DNA of 64,000 bases, taken from NCBI RefSeq assembly GCF_023704175.1, contig NZ_CP084530.1:980501-1044500 (forward strand). The letters run 5' to 3'. The notes under the pieces were generated by a model that was not told the DNA's origin, ran no database searches, and worked only from the letters and a program-made list of their open reading frames with translations. Made by a program: the position numbers and the translations under genes. The DNA comes from Paenibacillus sp. YPG26 (GTDB taxonomy: Bacteria > Bacillota > Bacilli > Paenibacillales > Paenibacillaceae). This document shows, piece by piece, positions 50,236 through 59,731 of the stretch (position 1 is the stretch's first letter; every line of letters begins with the position of its first letter).

Positions 50236-52272
50236 ATGGCTGATCAAATCAAGGAAATCGCTGACAACAATGTAATCGATAATTTGTCGATTGCCACCAT
50301 CCGTACCCTTTCTATCGACGCAATCGAGAAAGCAAATTCCGGTCACCCGGGCATGCCGATGGGATCTGCTCCTATGGGCTATCAATTGTTCGCCAAAACC
50401 ATGAACCACAATCCGGATCATCCGACCTGGATCAACCGTGACCGTTTCGTACTGTCCGCCGGACATGGTTCCATGCTTCTATACAGCTTGCTGCACCTTA
50501 GCGGTTATGATCTGTCTCTTGATGATCTGAAGCAGTTCCGTCAATGGGGAAGCAAGACTCCTGGTCACCCTGAATTTGGACATACTGCCGGTGTAGATGC
50601 GACCACTGGACCACTGGGCCAAGGTATTGCAATGGCAGTGGGTATGGCTCTTGCTGAAGAGCACCTGGCGGCAACATATAACAGAAACGACTATAAGGTC
50701 GTTGATCACTATACTTACGGCATTTGCGGCGACGGAGACCTGATGGAAGGTGTGTCGGCGGAAGCGGCATCCCTTGCAGGCCACTTGAAGCTGGGCAAAT
50801 TGATTTTCCTGTATGACTCTAATGATATCTCTCTTGACGGCGAGCTTAACCTGAGCTTCTCCGAGAACGTTAGACAACGTTTCGATGCTTATGGCTGGCA
50901 GACTTTGCTGGTGAAAGACGGTAACGATCTGAGCGCAATTGAAGCGGCAATTGAGGAAGCTAAGAAGGACACAGCTCGTCCAACTCTTATCGAAGTGAAG
51001 ACTGTAATCGGATACGGCAGCCCGAACAAGCAAGGTAAAGGCGGCCACGGCGGTACTCACGGTTCACCACTTGGAGCGGATGAAGCCAAGCTGACCAAAG
51101 AATTCTACAAATGGGTATACGAAGAAGATTTCTATGTACCTGATGAAGTACGCCAGCACTTTGCTGACGTGAAGAAGCGCGGTATTGAAACGAACAAAGC
51201 TTGGGATGAACAATTCGCGAAATACAAAGCTGAATTCCCTGAACTTGCTGCACAATTTGAACAAGCTATTGCCGGCGAGCTTCCAGCGAACTGGGATGCT
51301 GAGCTTCCTAAGTACACATCCGCGGACAAAGCGCTTTCTACTCGCGTAGCTTCCGGTAATGCACTTAATGGTCTGGTAAAAGGAGTTCCACAGCTTCTCG
51401 GCGGATCTGCTGACCTTGAGAGCTCCACAATGACTCACCTGAAAGGTCTTCCTGTATTGACTCCAAACAGCTACGAAGGACGCAATGTGTACTTCGGTGT
51501 TCGTGAGTTCGGTATGGCTGCCGCGATGAACGGGGTTGCCCTGCATGGTGGACTCAAAATATTTGGCGGTACATTCTTCGTCTTCACAGACTACCTGCGT
51601 CCGGCGATTCGTCTGGCTGCGATCATGGGTCTTCCTGTTACTTATGTACTTACCCACGACAGTATCGCGGTTGGTGAAGATGGTCCTACACATGAACCAA
51701 TCGAGCAGCTTGCATCGATCCGTATTATTCCTGGTCTGACTGTGATCCGTCCGGCTGATGCCAACGAGACTTCAGCTGCTTGGGCATATGCGACTGAGAA
51801 CACGAGCAACCCGGTTGCTCTGGTACTGACTCGTCAGAACCTGCCTGTGCTTGAGAACACAGCGGAGCTGTCCCGTGAAGGAATCAAACGCGGTGGTTAT
51901 GTGGTATCCGATGCCAAAGACGGCAAGCCGGTTGCCCAGTTGATCGCTACAGGTTCTGAAGTTCAGCTCGCGGTTAAAGCTCAAGCGGCTCTGGCTGAAG
52001 AAGGTATTCAGGTTCGCGTCATCAGCTTGCCAAGCTGGGATCTGTTCGACAAGCAGGATCAAGCCTATAAGGATTCGGTTATTCTTCCAGAAGTTAAAGC
52101 CCGTGTTGCCATTGAAATGGCTCATCCATTCGGCTGGGAGCGTTATGTTGGTGAGAATGGTTCCGTTATCGGCATCAACACGTTCGGCGCATCCGCACCT
52201 GGTGACAAAGTGATTGCTGAGTACGGCTTCACTGTTGAAAATGTAGTTAAACACGTTAAAGCTCAACTGTAA
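50236..52272 (+). CDS. tkt: Transketolase
   Basis: A 678-residue TPP enzyme of the pentose phosphate pathway that moves two-carbon units between sugar phosphates. [15 protein letters not shown] near residue 33, the TPP motif [20 protein letters not shown] near 165, and [21 protein letters not shown] [12 protein letters not shown] near 470 are intact. GAGGAGG is upstream of the ATG. A small ppnP gene follows after 38 bp. Confidence 0.97.
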   Translation: MADQIKEIADNNVIDNLSIATIRTLSIDAIEKANSGHPGMPMGSAPMGYQLFAKTMNHNPDHPTWINRDRFVLSAGHGSMLLYSLLHLSGYDLSLDDLKQFRQWGSKTPGHPEFGHTAGVDATTGPLGQGIAMAVGMALAEEHLAATYNRNDYKVVDHYTYGICGDGDLMEGVSAEAASLAGHLKLGKLIFLYDSNDISLDGELNLSFSENVRQRFDAYGWQTLLVKDGNDLSAIEAAIEEAKKDTARPTLIEVKTVIGYGSPNKQGKGGHGGTHGSPLGADEAKLTKEFYKWVYEEDFYVPDEVRQHFADVKKRGIETNKAWDEQFAKYKAEFPELAAQFEQAIAGELPANWDAELPKYTSADKALSTRVASGNALNGLVKGVPQLLGGSADLESSTMTHLKGLPVLTPNSYEGRNVYFGVREFGMAAAMNGVALHGGLKIFGGTFFVFTDYLRPAIRLAAIMGLPVTYVLTHDSIAVGEDGPTHEPIEQLASIRIIPGLTVIRPADANETSAAWAYATENTSNPVALVLTRQNLPVLENTAELSREGIKRGGYVVSDAKDGKPVAQLIATGSEVQLAVKAQAALAEEGIQVRVISLPSWDLFDKQDQAYKDSVILPEVKARVAIEMAHPFGWERYVGENGSVIGINTFGASAPGDKVIAEYGFTVENVVKHVKAQL

Positions 52273-52309
52273 TCAACGATAAACGACCAAAAAAGGGGAA
52301 CGGAAGCCG

Positions 52310-52621
52310 ATGCCGCAATTTAAAAATGTAACCGTAGATAAAGCAGCCAATATTTATTTTGATGGAAAAGTGACCAGCCGTGCCGTGTACTTGCAGGATG
52401 GAAGCAAAGTAACACTGGGTATCATGCTGCCTGGTTCTTATGAATTCGGAACAGACACGGAAGAGGTTATGCTGATTCAATCCGGAGATCTGAAGGTTCT
52501 TCTTCCAGATGAGACGGAGTGGAGAGAAATCAACGGTCAGGGCGAGTTCACCGTTCCCGCAGGTCGGAAATTCAAGCTGGAAGTGAACACGGTGACGGAT
52601 TACTTGTGTTCATATAAGTGA
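52310..52621 (+). CDS. ppnP: Pyrimidine/purine nucleoside phosphorylase PpnP
   Basis: A 103-residue cupin-fold protein (formerly DUF1255/YaiE). Key blocks: ANIYFDGKVTSRAV, LGIMLPGSYEFGTDTEEVM, GEFTVPAGRKFKLEV, YLCSYK. E. coli PpnP phosphorolyses several nucleosides to base and ribose 1-phosphate. Placement after tkt fits pentose recycling. Confidence 0.92.
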   Translation: MPQFKNVTVDKAANIYFDGKVTSRAVYLQDGSKVTLGIMLPGSYEFGTDTEEVMLIQSGDLKVLLPDETEWREINGQGEFTVPAGRKFKLEVNTVTDYLCSYK

Positions 52622-52647
52622 GTGATTACCCTCCCAAACCCTCCCTG

Positions 52648-52700
52648 GAGCTTATGCTTCCGTTGCGAGTTTCCTTCGGAAACTTTCAGGAGGGCCCCAA
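52648..52700 (+). terminator. Imperfect hairpin after ppnP
   Basis: CCCTCC near 52640 pairs with GGAGGG near 52691, and an inner GTTTCC-TTC-GGAAAC forms its own stem. A related TTTTCC-TTT-GGAAAA lies at about 52727. No T tract is seen. Confidence 0.4.
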
Positions 52701-52881
52701 GGGCTGAGCGTATGCTTCCGAAGCAGTTTTCCTTTGGAAAACTTTTACCTCTGGACACCCGAAATGGGTCTGGAGAGAGGCGGTGGCGGGACTTAGCTCA
52801 GTAGGAGCTTATGATCGCTTGCCGTCCCTGCGGGACCCGCTTTCTGTGGGATGGAGTTTTGGAACTGTAAAGATTGGCATA

Positions 52882-52933
52882 ACAAGCGGCTTCAAAGCGT
52901 ACGGAGTTTAATTCGTGCTTTGGAGCCGCTTGT
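52882..52933. repeat. 17-bp-stem inverted repeat
   Basis: ACAAGCGGCTTCAAAGC (52882-52898) faces GCTTTGGAGCCGCTTGT (52917-52933). All but one position pair, and that one can form a G-T wobble. The loop is 18 nt. Confidence 0.85.
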
Positions 52934-53004
52934 CGTCCTTTCAGGACACGCTTTACGTCTGAGTGGCAAGTGGTGAAGCTGCTTTGGGTTATGTGTTCTA
53001 GCGT

Positions 53005-53310
53005 GCAAGGAGACGCTGTCCCTGCGGGATGCGCTTAGGGTTGGGCAGAGACTGAGTGAGTGGTAGGGTTGGCTTTTGGGGTGGATGTTATCGTTCTGGG
53101 AGGCGCTGTCCCTGCGGGATACGCTTGGGGTTGAGCAGAGAACTGAGTGAGTGGCAGGGTTGGCTTTTGGGATGGATGTTATCGTGCTGGGAGGCGCTGT
53201 CCCTGCGGGATGCGCTCGGGGTGGAGCAGAGAACTGAGTGAGCCGCAGGGCTGGCTCTTCTTAGTTGAGTGCTCTGACGTACTGGGAGACGCTGTTCCTG
53301 CGGGATGCGC
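53005..53310 (+). repeat. Tandem array of ~91-bp units
   Basis: The core CGCTGTCCCTGCGGGAT begins at 53014, 53104 and 53195 and in a changed form at 53290, giving periods of 90, 91 and 95. Each core is followed by a shared segment ending in GAACTGAGTGAGTGGCAGGG or a variant. Confidence 0.9.
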
Positions 53311-53322
53311 TCTTTGGATGCA

Positions 53323-53360
53323 AAAAGAAGGGCTGCCAGTATGAGGCATGCCCTTCTTTT
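53323..53360 (-). terminator. Terminator of the dehydrogenase gene
   Basis: AAAAGAAGGGC with TGCC pairs with GGCA and GCCCTTCTTTT; on the minus strand it is followed by TTTTTG. It ends 8 bp before the stop codon. Confidence 0.85.
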
Positions 53361-53368
53361 GATGTGTT

Positions 53369-54265
53369 CTATAGCTTTTTACCAGCGATCGTCTGGCCGA
53401 TCCAGCTCTCGTAGATCTTAACGACAGCGGAGAGGTCCTCCTCGCCGTAGCCCTGGGTCTGGCCGGCTTGGAACAAGCTCTTGGCCAGGTTCAGCATGGG
53501 AGACGGGATGGATGCGCCATCGGTCAGGGAAGAAGCGAGCTTCAGGTCCTTGAGCATGAGCTGCAGGGAGAATTGATTGCTGAAATCATGATCAATAATC
53601 TTCTGACCTTTAAGCTCGGCGGCTTTACTTCCGGCAGAGCCGAGCTGAACCAGCTCAAGGAAGGCGTCAGCCGGAAGGCCGGACTTGGAAGCGATGGCGA
53701 AGCCCTCGGCAAGTGCGAGGTTGTTGATGCCAACCATTGTATTGTGGGCAAGCTTGGCAACGGAACCTGTGCCATTGTCGCCCATATGTAGAACCTTTTT
53801 GCCCAGGGTATCGAAGATGTCAGAGGTTGATTCCAGGGTATCCGCAGGACCGCCGACCATGAATACAAGCGTGCCGCTGACAGCAGCCGGTGAACTTCCG
53901 GTTACAGGTGCATCCAGGAAAGAACCGCCGAGGGCGGTGATTTGGGAAGCAAGCTTTCTGGAAAGCGCGGGAGATATAGTACTGCAGTCGATTACAATGC
54001 TTCCCGGGTGAAGCCCCTGCAGAACGCCATTGTCACCCTCGTAGACGTCCGCGATCGAGCTGTCATCGCTGACCATGGTAATGATCACATCATGGCCTTC
54101 AGCTGCCTCGCGGGGCGTAGAGACGGCGGTGGCCCCTTCCTGAACCAAAGCTTCTGCTTTGGAGGCGGTGCGGTTATATACGGTTACAGGGTATCCTTTC
54201 TTGAGCAGATTGGAGACCATAGGAGCCCCCATCGTGCCCAGACCGATAAATCCGATTCTTTTCAT
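53369..54265 (-). CDS. Beta-hydroxyacid dehydrogenase (HIBADH / tartronate semialdehyde reductase-like)
   Basis: A 298-residue NAD(P)-dependent dehydrogenase. The cofactor motif GLGTMGAPM is at residues 7-15, the substrate block DAPVTGSSPAAVSGTL near 120, and the catalytic lysine in GSVAKLAHNTMVG near 170. Members oxidise or reduce short hydroxyacids such as 3-hydroxyisobutyrate, tartronate semialdehyde or succinic semialdehyde. The substrate cannot be fixed from sequence. The AGGTGG ribosome site is upstream of the ATG. Confidence 0.9.
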   Translation of the reverse strand: MKRIGFIGLGTMGAPMVSNLLKKGYPVTVYNRTASKAEALVQEGATAVSTPREAAEGHDVIITMVSDDSSIADVYEGDNGVLQGLHPGSIVIDCSTISPALSRKLASQITALGGSFLDAPVTGSSPAAVSGTLVFMVGGPADTLESTSDIFDTLGKKVLHMGDNGTGSVAKLAHNTMVGINNLALAEGFAIASKSGLPADAFLELVQLGSAGSKAAELKGQKIIDHDFSNQFSLQLMLKDLKLASSLTDGASIPSPMLNLAKSLFQAGQTQGYGEEDLSAVVKIYESWIGQTIAGKKL

Positions 54266-54440
54266 ACAAAATCCACCTTCTGTTGTCGAATTGTACCACC
54301 GCTAGTATTTTACCACGCAACGGGAGAAACGTGCACGATGTGCCCTTGTCTTCACTTGGAATATACAGTATTCTAGTTTTAAGTTGTTTCTTGGATAGGC
54401 AGATTAACCCATACAAATATAAACGGAGGTAGTTTGCATC

Positions 54441-55796
54441 ATGTCAAAAAAAGTAACTTTTGATTACAGTAAAGCCCTTACGTTCGTTGGTCAACATGAG
54501 ATTGACAATCTTGCAGAGCCGGTTCGTGTGGCTCATGAACAATTACATAAAGGAACAGGTGCCGGCTCCGATTACCTCGGCTGGATTAACCTGCCGACTG
54601 AATACGACAAGGAAGAATTCGCGCGTATCCGCCAGGCTGCAAGCAAGATCCAGTCTGATTCCGAAGTGCTGATTGTAATTGGAATCGGCGGTTCATATCT
54701 GGGAGCCCGTGCCGCGATTGAAGCATTGTCCCATTCGTTCTACAACACTTTGCCGAAGGACAAGCGTAAGACTCCGCAGATCTTTTTTGCCGGAAATAAC
54801 ATCAGCTCCACTTACGTAACGCACCTGCTTGATCTGATCGAAGGCAAGGACTTCTCGGTCAACGTCATCTCCAAGTCCGGTACGACTACTGAGCCGGCTA
54901 TCGCGTTCCGTATTTTCCGTGCAGAGCTTGAGAAGAAATACGGCAAAGAAGAAGCACGTAAGCGGATCTATGCAACTACTGACCGTGCCAAAGGTGCCTT
55001 GAAGAAGCTTGCTGACGAAGAAGGCTACGAGACATTTGTCATTCCTGATGATGTTGGCGGACGTTATTCCGTACTTACTGCTGTGGGCCTTCTGCCTATC
55101 GCGGCGGCTGGCATTGATGTTGAGCAGATCATGCAAGGTGCAGCTGATGCCTCCAAAGAATTCAGCAACCCGAACCTCGCCGAGAATGCAAGCTACCAAT
55201 ATGCGGCTGTACGTAACGCTTTGTACCGCAAAGGCAAAGTTACCGAAATTCTCGTGAACTACGAACCATCCCTGCACTTTGTGTCCGAGTGGTGGAAGCA
55301 ATTGTTCGGTGAAAGTGAAGGTAAGGATTATAAGGGGATCTTCCCGGCGTCCGTGGACTTCTCCACTGATCTTCACTCTATGGGACAATTCATTCAAGAA
55401 GGTAACCGGAATATCTTCGAGACGGTAATTCAGGTGTCCGATGTGGATCATCATATTACGATCGAATCTGATCCGGATGATCTGGACGGTCTGAACTTCC
55501 TCACTGGCAAAACTGTGGACTTCGTGAACAAGAAGGCTTTCCAAGGAACCTTGCTTGCACATACGGATGGCCAGGTGCCTAACCTGATTGTTAACGTGCC
55601 TGATTTCTCGCCATATTCCTTCGGATATCTGGTGTATTTCTTCGAGAAAGCGTGCGGGATCAGCGGTTATCTGCTTGGAGTGAATCCATTTGACCAGCCA
55701 GGTGTGGAAGCCTACAAGAAGAACATGTTCGCCCTTCTCGGCAAGCCTGGATATGAGAAAGAGAAAGCTGAGCTTGAAGCAAGACTTTCCGAATAA
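54441..55796 (+). CDS. pgi: Glucose-6-phosphate isomerase
   Basis: A 451-residue glycolytic isomerase of the short Gram-positive type. [18 protein letters not shown] near residue 75, [16 protein letters not shown] near 145, [17 protein letters not shown] near 205 and the C-terminal lysine block near [14 protein letters not shown] are intact. GGAGGTAG is 11 nt before the ATG. Monocistronic, followed by a terminator. Confidence 0.97.
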   Translation: MSKKVTFDYSKALTFVGQHEIDNLAEPVRVAHEQLHKGTGAGSDYLGWINLPTEYDKEEFARIRQAASKIQSDSEVLIVIGIGGSYLGARAAIEALSHSFYNTLPKDKRKTPQIFFAGNNISSTYVTHLLDLIEGKDFSVNVISKSGTTTEPAIAFRIFRAELEKKYGKEEARKRIYATTDRAKGALKKLADEEGYETFVIPDDVGGRYSVLTAVGLLPIAAAGIDVEQIMQGAADASKEFSNPNLAENASYQYAAVRNALYRKGKVTEILVNYEPSLHFVSEWWKQLFGESEGKDYKGIFPASVDFSTDLHSMGQFIQEGNRNIFETVIQVSDVDHHITIESDPDDLDGLNFLTGKTVDFVNKKAFQGTLLAHTDGQVPNLIVNVPDFSPYSFGYLVYFFEKACGISGYLLGVNPFDQPGVEAYKKNMFALLGKPGYEKEKAELEARLSE

Positions 55797-55842
55797 TATT
55801 CTGCGTTGTTCCTGTAATTAGGGATATAAGATATATGTGCAC

Positions 55843-55879
55843 AAAGAGCAGTTCGCCACAAACCGGCCGGACTGCTCTT
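55843..55879 (+). terminator. Terminator of pgi
   Basis: AAGAGCAGTTCG pairs with CGGACTGCTCTT with one mismatch. The following T tract is weak. Confidence 0.65.
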
Positions 55880-55913
55880 GGCACATCATCATAAGTCTGA
55901 AAGGTAGTACGTT

Positions 55914-56546
55914 ATGTTAGAGAGATATAGAACAGTCAGGGAACCCGGCAGCAAGGAAATCGTGATCAAGAAGTCCAGATTTATTGGCCATATTATTCCT
56001 GTTCATACGGAATCAGAAGCGATTGCATTTATTGAGCAGAATAAGAAAGAGCACTGGAATGCCACTCATAACTGCTCTGCTTATATGATTGGTGAACGTG
56101 ACGAAATCCAGAAGCAATCAGATGATGGGGAACCGAGCGGTACAGCGGGCAAGCCTATTCTTGAAGTTATCCGTAATCAGGGGCTCAAGAACGTAGCTAT
56201 TGTGGTAACCCGTTATTTCGGCGGCATTATGCTGGGAGCCGGGGGCCTGATTCGGGCTTATACGGATGGAGCCGTGGCAGCCATAGAAGCCGGAGGGGCT
56301 ATCACGCTTGTTCTGCATAGGCAAATTTATGTCGAAGTAGATTATACCTGGCTTGGCAAAATCGAGAATGAACTAAGAACACGCGGTGTGCGTACAGGAC
56401 CGTCTTCTTTTGCGGACCGAGTTACTTTATTATGTCTGCCTGAGGATCCGGAGGCTGAAGTCTTCAAGGCCTGGATGATCGATTTAACACAAGGACAATC
56501 CGTGATTACGGAAGGCGAGAGGGTTTACTTTATCGAAGGGGAATAA
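55914..56546 (+). CDS. YigZ/IMPACT family protein (UPF0029)
   Basis: A 210-residue protein. The N-terminal IMPACT domain carries VIKKSRFIGHIIPVHTESEA, DDGEPSGTAGKPILEVI and VTRYFGGIMLGAGGLIRAYT; a DUF1949-like C-terminus follows. Bacterial members have no firm biochemical role. A tetR-type gene begins 6 bp after its stop. Confidence 0.93.
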   Translation: MLERYRTVREPGSKEIVIKKSRFIGHIIPVHTESEAIAFIEQNKKEHWNATHNCSAYMIGERDEIQKQSDDGEPSGTAGKPILEVIRNQGLKNVAIVVTRYFGGIMLGAGGLIRAYTDGAVAAIEAGGAITLVLHRQIYVEVDYTWLGKIENELRTRGVRTGPSSFADRVTLLCLPEDPEAEVFKAWMIDLTQGQSVITEGERVYFIEGE

Positions 56547-56552
56547 TGCGAA

Positions 56553-57134
56553 ATGGCAAGAAGAGCAGTGGAACAGGAGTTGTCTAGAGACAGAATCATG
56601 GATGCCGCCAGGCATTTGTTCATTACCAAAGGGTACCGTGCGATTTCGATGAGAAGTATCGGGCAGCATCTTGGATACAGCCACGGATCGCTTTATTATC
56701 ATTTTAAAGAGAAGGCCGAGTTGTTCTATGCCATCGTTGTACAGGACTTCAATCATGTAGAGTTATTGTTCCGCCAAGTGATCAGCAGCCCGCCGGTAGA
56801 TGGATTGACCAAGGTTGAACAGCTCATGCTGGAGTTCATTAAGTTCGGGATGGATCATCCGCATCAATATGAGATTATGTTCATGCTACGCGATGAAGAG
56901 ATTCTCTCCTACTGCCGGGCAGAGCAATCCAAGTGCTTTGATCTATTCGCAGCCATCGTGAAGAAATATATGAAGGAAGAAGGCCATCCATTGGCTCAGC
57001 ATACGTCGGTTCCACTTAGCTTGTTCTTGGGATTGCATGGATTCATCTCATTCTATATACAGGATCATCTTACTTTCGAAGAGATTCAACCTGCTGCCAT
57101 TGCCCATGTCAAAATGCTGAGTCATAACCTTTAG
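56553..57134 (+). CDS. TetR/AcrR-family regulator
   Basis: A 193-residue repressor. The N-terminal helix-turn-helix is at about 10-57 (SRDRIMDAARHLFITKGYRA, IGQHLGYSHGSLYYHFKEK). The ligand-binding C-terminal part is helical. GGGGAA precedes the ATG, and it is probably co-transcribed with the yigZ-like gene. No obvious target gene is adjacent. Confidence 0.9.
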   Translation: MARRAVEQELSRDRIMDAARHLFITKGYRAISMRSIGQHLGYSHGSLYYHFKEKAELFYAIVVQDFNHVELLFRQVISSPPVDGLTKVEQLMLEFIKFGMDHPHQYEIMFMLRDEEILSYCRAEQSKCFDLFAAIVKKYMKEEGHPLAQHTSVPLSLFLGLHGFISFYIQDHLTFEEIQPAAIAHVKMLSHNL

Positions 57135-57286
57135 TTTGACGCGTCGCAAGGCGTATATTTTTTACTGCACTGCTTTAATTAGGTGCAACGATGTAGCTGT
57201 GAATCACTATAACGTTAATATACTGATGTAAAGTGAATAAACCAAAATAATAGCCCGGCCCGGGTTAACCGGAGCAGGGCTGGTGG

Positions 57287-57688
57287 TCATCCTTCATATA
57301 TTTTAACATGATATTGTCTTGATCTTGGTCCATCAAATTCACAGAAATATATGCCCTGCCATCTACCGAGGAGAAGCCGACCTTCATGGATAATGATCGT
57401 CTGGGAAGGACCAGCTGTAATCGATTTGAGATGAGAGGCGGTATTGCCTTCTGCATGACGGTATTTGGGGTGTTCACACGGATAGACCTCGTTAAGCCGC
57501 ATAAGCACATCGTGTCTTACATCCGGGTCCGCGTTCTCGTTAATAGCGATTCCGGCGGTGGTATGCGGACAATAGATCACGGCCAATCCTTCCTTAACGC
57601 CGCTGCGATTGACTGCACTCGCCACTTCTCTTGTAATGTCGCGTAATTCGTCCCGTTTGCTTGTAGTAAGCTCAAGTGTAATTAGCAT
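57287..57688 (-). CDS. YjbQ family protein (UPF0047)
   Basis: A 133-residue protein. CPHTTAGIAINENADPDVRHD near residue 40, HAEGNTASHLKS near 80 and GRLLLGRWQGIYFCEFDGPR near 105 are the three family blocks. Some members can form thiamine phosphate in vivo; the true role is unsettled. The ATG at 57688 follows GGAGG by 5 nt, so the longer upstream frame is rejected. Confidence 0.93.
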   Translation of the reverse strand: MLITLELTTSKRDELRDITREVASAVNRSGVKEGLAVIYCPHTTAGIAINENADPDVRHDVLMRLNEVYPCEHPKYRHAEGNTASHLKSITAGPSQTIIIHEGRLLLGRWQGIYFCEFDGPRSRQYHVKIYEG

Positions 57689-57753
57689 GGGTACCTCCCT
57701 TTCTAAGCACATGATAGTAAAAAGAAGCCGGATAGGCTTCTGCAAGAGTGTTA

Positions 57754-58152
57754 TTATCTTTGTTCGTTCAGTCTCCGGTTCATCATGAAGCCGCTACCTT
57801 GATGAAGGACAAATTTGGAGTTTAGCTGCTCAGCGACTCCGGTGAAGGTAACCGAGCACCCAACACAGAGACGATTGTGACGGATCGGGGCTTCACAGCA
57901 TTCACAAGGATAAGTTAAATTCTTGCAGTTCCTTGGCAGCCGGCCTTCTTTAATGAATCGAATAATAACAGACTTTTTAATTTTAGTAGATTGGCTTAAT
58001 TCGTCAGTAGTTACATTAGGAGATCTCCACAGCAAATCCAGACACTGAACAAGCTCGGAGTCCAGCTTCGCGCTACAATTGGTACATAAGTCCCTGATAT
58101 TTCTCCGATATACGGACCCACAATTAGGACAATTGCCTGTTAACAGTTCCAT
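57754..58152 (-). CDS. YvyF-like flagellar-region zinc protein
   Basis: A 132-residue protein resembling the TIGR03826/YvyF group. An N-terminal zinc finger (NCPNCGSVYRRNIRDLCTNC) precedes a helix-turn-helix-like stretch (TTDELSQSTKIKKSVIIRFIKEGRL), then a second cysteine cluster (CECCEAPIRHNRLCVGC). YvyF genes normally lie next to flgM in flagellar loci; no flagellar gene is present here. AAGGA is 9 nt before the ATG at 58152. Confidence 0.75.
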   Translation of the reverse strand: MELLTGNCPNCGSVYRRNIRDLCTNCSAKLDSELVQCLDLLWRSPNVTTDELSQSTKIKKSVIIRFIKEGRLPRNCKNLTYPCECCEAPIRHNRLCVGCSVTFTGVAEQLNSKFVLHQGSGFMMNRRLNEQR

Positions 58153-58472
58153 TTTTATCATTCCTTGCAGGTGGTATAGGTAGAAAGTTCTAGTTATATC
58201 TTACTGTATGGCCTGGTATGTATCAATAGATTTGGAGAAAAATATATGTGCAAGAGGCCAAGGTAACTTTCCCTTTCTATTATTAACAAAAAACTATCCA
58301 ATCTAAACATTCTAAACAATTGACGATTGAAGCAGGTATTTGGTAAAGTAAGTGATAAGTTTATACCCAGTAAATTGATGAGAATTTGTAATAATCAATT
58401 CGTGATTGTTATACAAGAGAGTGATATAAATTAGAGCCTACCGTTTGATGTGAGGAAGGGGCGTGTGCCAAC
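58153..58472. other. Divergent intergenic region before the CysA-like gene
   Basis: 320 bp without a supported gene. A possible promoter for the CysA-like gene is TTGTAA, 18 nt, TATACA near 58391-58420. No known riboswitch fold was recognised. Confidence 0.45.
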
Positions 58473-59537
58473 ATGCACGTAGAAGTTAAAAATTTGGATA
58501 AGCATTTCGGTTCTTTTCATGCAGTTAAAGATGTCAGCTTTGGGATCCAGAAGGGTCAGTTAATTGGTCTGCTTGGTCCGAGTGGTGGCGGGAAGACCTC
58601 GATTCTGCGGATGCTGGCAGGTCTGGAGAGTCCCGATTCAGGTGAAATCCTATTTCACGGACAGCGGGTTAACCATTTGACGCCTCAAGAACGCGGTATT
58701 GGATTCGTATTTCAGAGCTATGCTTTATTTAAGCATATGACTGTATATGATAATATAGCCTTCGGTTTGAAGGTGAAGAAGGCATCGAAGGATAACATCC
58801 GGAACCGGGTTATGGAGCTGGTCGAGTTGACCGGGCTCAAGGGATTCGAGCAGCGTTATCCTCATCAGCTGTCTGGTGGACAGCGTCAACGGGTGGCTTT
58901 TGCCCGCGCGCTTGCTCCTGAGCCTCAGCTGCTGCTGCTGGATGAACCATTTGCGGCTATAGATGCGAAGATTCGCCAGGAACTGCGTTCGTGGCTGCGT
59001 GAGCTTATTGAGCGTGTAGGGATTACCTCCATCTTTGTTACTCACGACCAGGATGAGGCTATTGAAGTCGCAGATGAAATTATGATTATCAGTCACGGCC
59101 AACTTGAGCAGAAAGGGACGCCTTGGGATATTTATAAAGACCCTTCGACGCCTTTTGTAGCCCAGTTCATTGGTGAGTCCACACTGGTAGACAATGCGGC
59201 CCAGCTGAAGGGTTTTGATGAAGCGAGCAGGGGCAGCGATACCAAGGCATTGATTCGTCCGGAGTATATTGAAGTAGGGACCAAGCAGGAGTTCCAGGTG
59301 CTGTCAGCAACGGACAGCGGGATCGTGAAGCACCTGCATTTCCGCGGCAGCCAGTGGCTGGTTGAAGTTGAGGTAGGTGGTTATACCTTAACAACTTACC
59401 GCTCTCTGGAGAAGGAGAACCTTCAGGTAGGGCAGCAGGTTCAAGTTCTGGTTCACCGGGCTTATCTCTATAATGAAAAAGGAAGCTGGATGGCTGAGAA
59501 CCGATTCAAGGTGGACCCGCTAACTGTAATTATTTAA
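58473..59537 (+). CDS. cysA: Orphan ABC ATPase, CysA/sulfate-thiosulfate type
   Basis: A 354-residue ATP-binding protein. Walker A GPSGGGKT near residue 37, Q-loop FVFQSYALF near 85, signature LSGGQRQRVAFARAL near 140, Walker B LLLLDEPFAAID, switch histidine FVTHDQDEA. The C-terminal 110 residues form a TOBE-like domain (IRPEYIEV, GSQWLVEVEVGGYTL). Best match by pattern is CysA of sulfate uptake, but no permease or binding protein is adjacent. It may serve a transporter encoded elsewhere. Confidence 0.85.
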   Translation: MHVEVKNLDKHFGSFHAVKDVSFGIQKGQLIGLLGPSGGGKTSILRMLAGLESPDSGEILFHGQRVNHLTPQERGIGFVFQSYALFKHMTVYDNIAFGLKVKKASKDNIRNRVMELVELTGLKGFEQRYPHQLSGGQRQRVAFARALAPEPQLLLLDEPFAAIDAKIRQELRSWLRELIERVGITSIFVTHDQDEAIEVADEIMIISHGQLEQKGTPWDIYKDPSTPFVAQFIGESTLVDNAAQLKGFDEASRGSDTKALIRPEYIEVGTKQEFQVLSATDSGIVKHLHFRGSQWLVEVEVGGYTLTTYRSLEKENLQVGQQVQVLVHRAYLYNEKGSWMAENRFKVDPLTVII

Positions 59538-59561
59538 TTGTATATCTGCTTGAGTGCGTAG

Positions 59562-59585
59562 CCGAAGATCTGATCTTCGGTTATT
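59562..59585 (+). terminator. Terminator after the CysA-like gene
   Basis: CCGAAGATC-T-GATCTTCGG is followed by TTATTT. Confidence 0.7.
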
Positions 59586-59731
59586 TGCTGTTACTAACCA
59601 TCCGCAGAAGACAGGGCTTTCTTGTTGAGTTCTACCAGGTGGACTATAATAGGGCTTGGTAATATAGAGCGTAGCAATTCAGTGGTACATAACTATACGG
59701 CTTAAAGGCAAGTCGGGGAGGAGTGAAGGCT

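Larger units (their letters stand above)
52622..53368. repeat. Repeat-rich intergenic region
   Basis: The 747-bp gap between ppnP and the convergent dehydrogenase holds six variants of a short GTCCCTGCGGGA-type inverted motif, a 17-bp-stem hairpin, and a tandem array of about 91 bp per unit (next entries). No coding sequence is convincing. Confidence 0.8.

Noticed and set aside
53056..53344. Two short plus-strand frames with repeated peptides in the tandem array
   Set aside because: The peptide repeats come from the DNA repeats; no good ribosome site and no other coding signature.
54693..55562. 289-codon open frame antisense to pgi
   Set aside because: Opposite a clear Pgi gene; explained by codon bias of the real gene.
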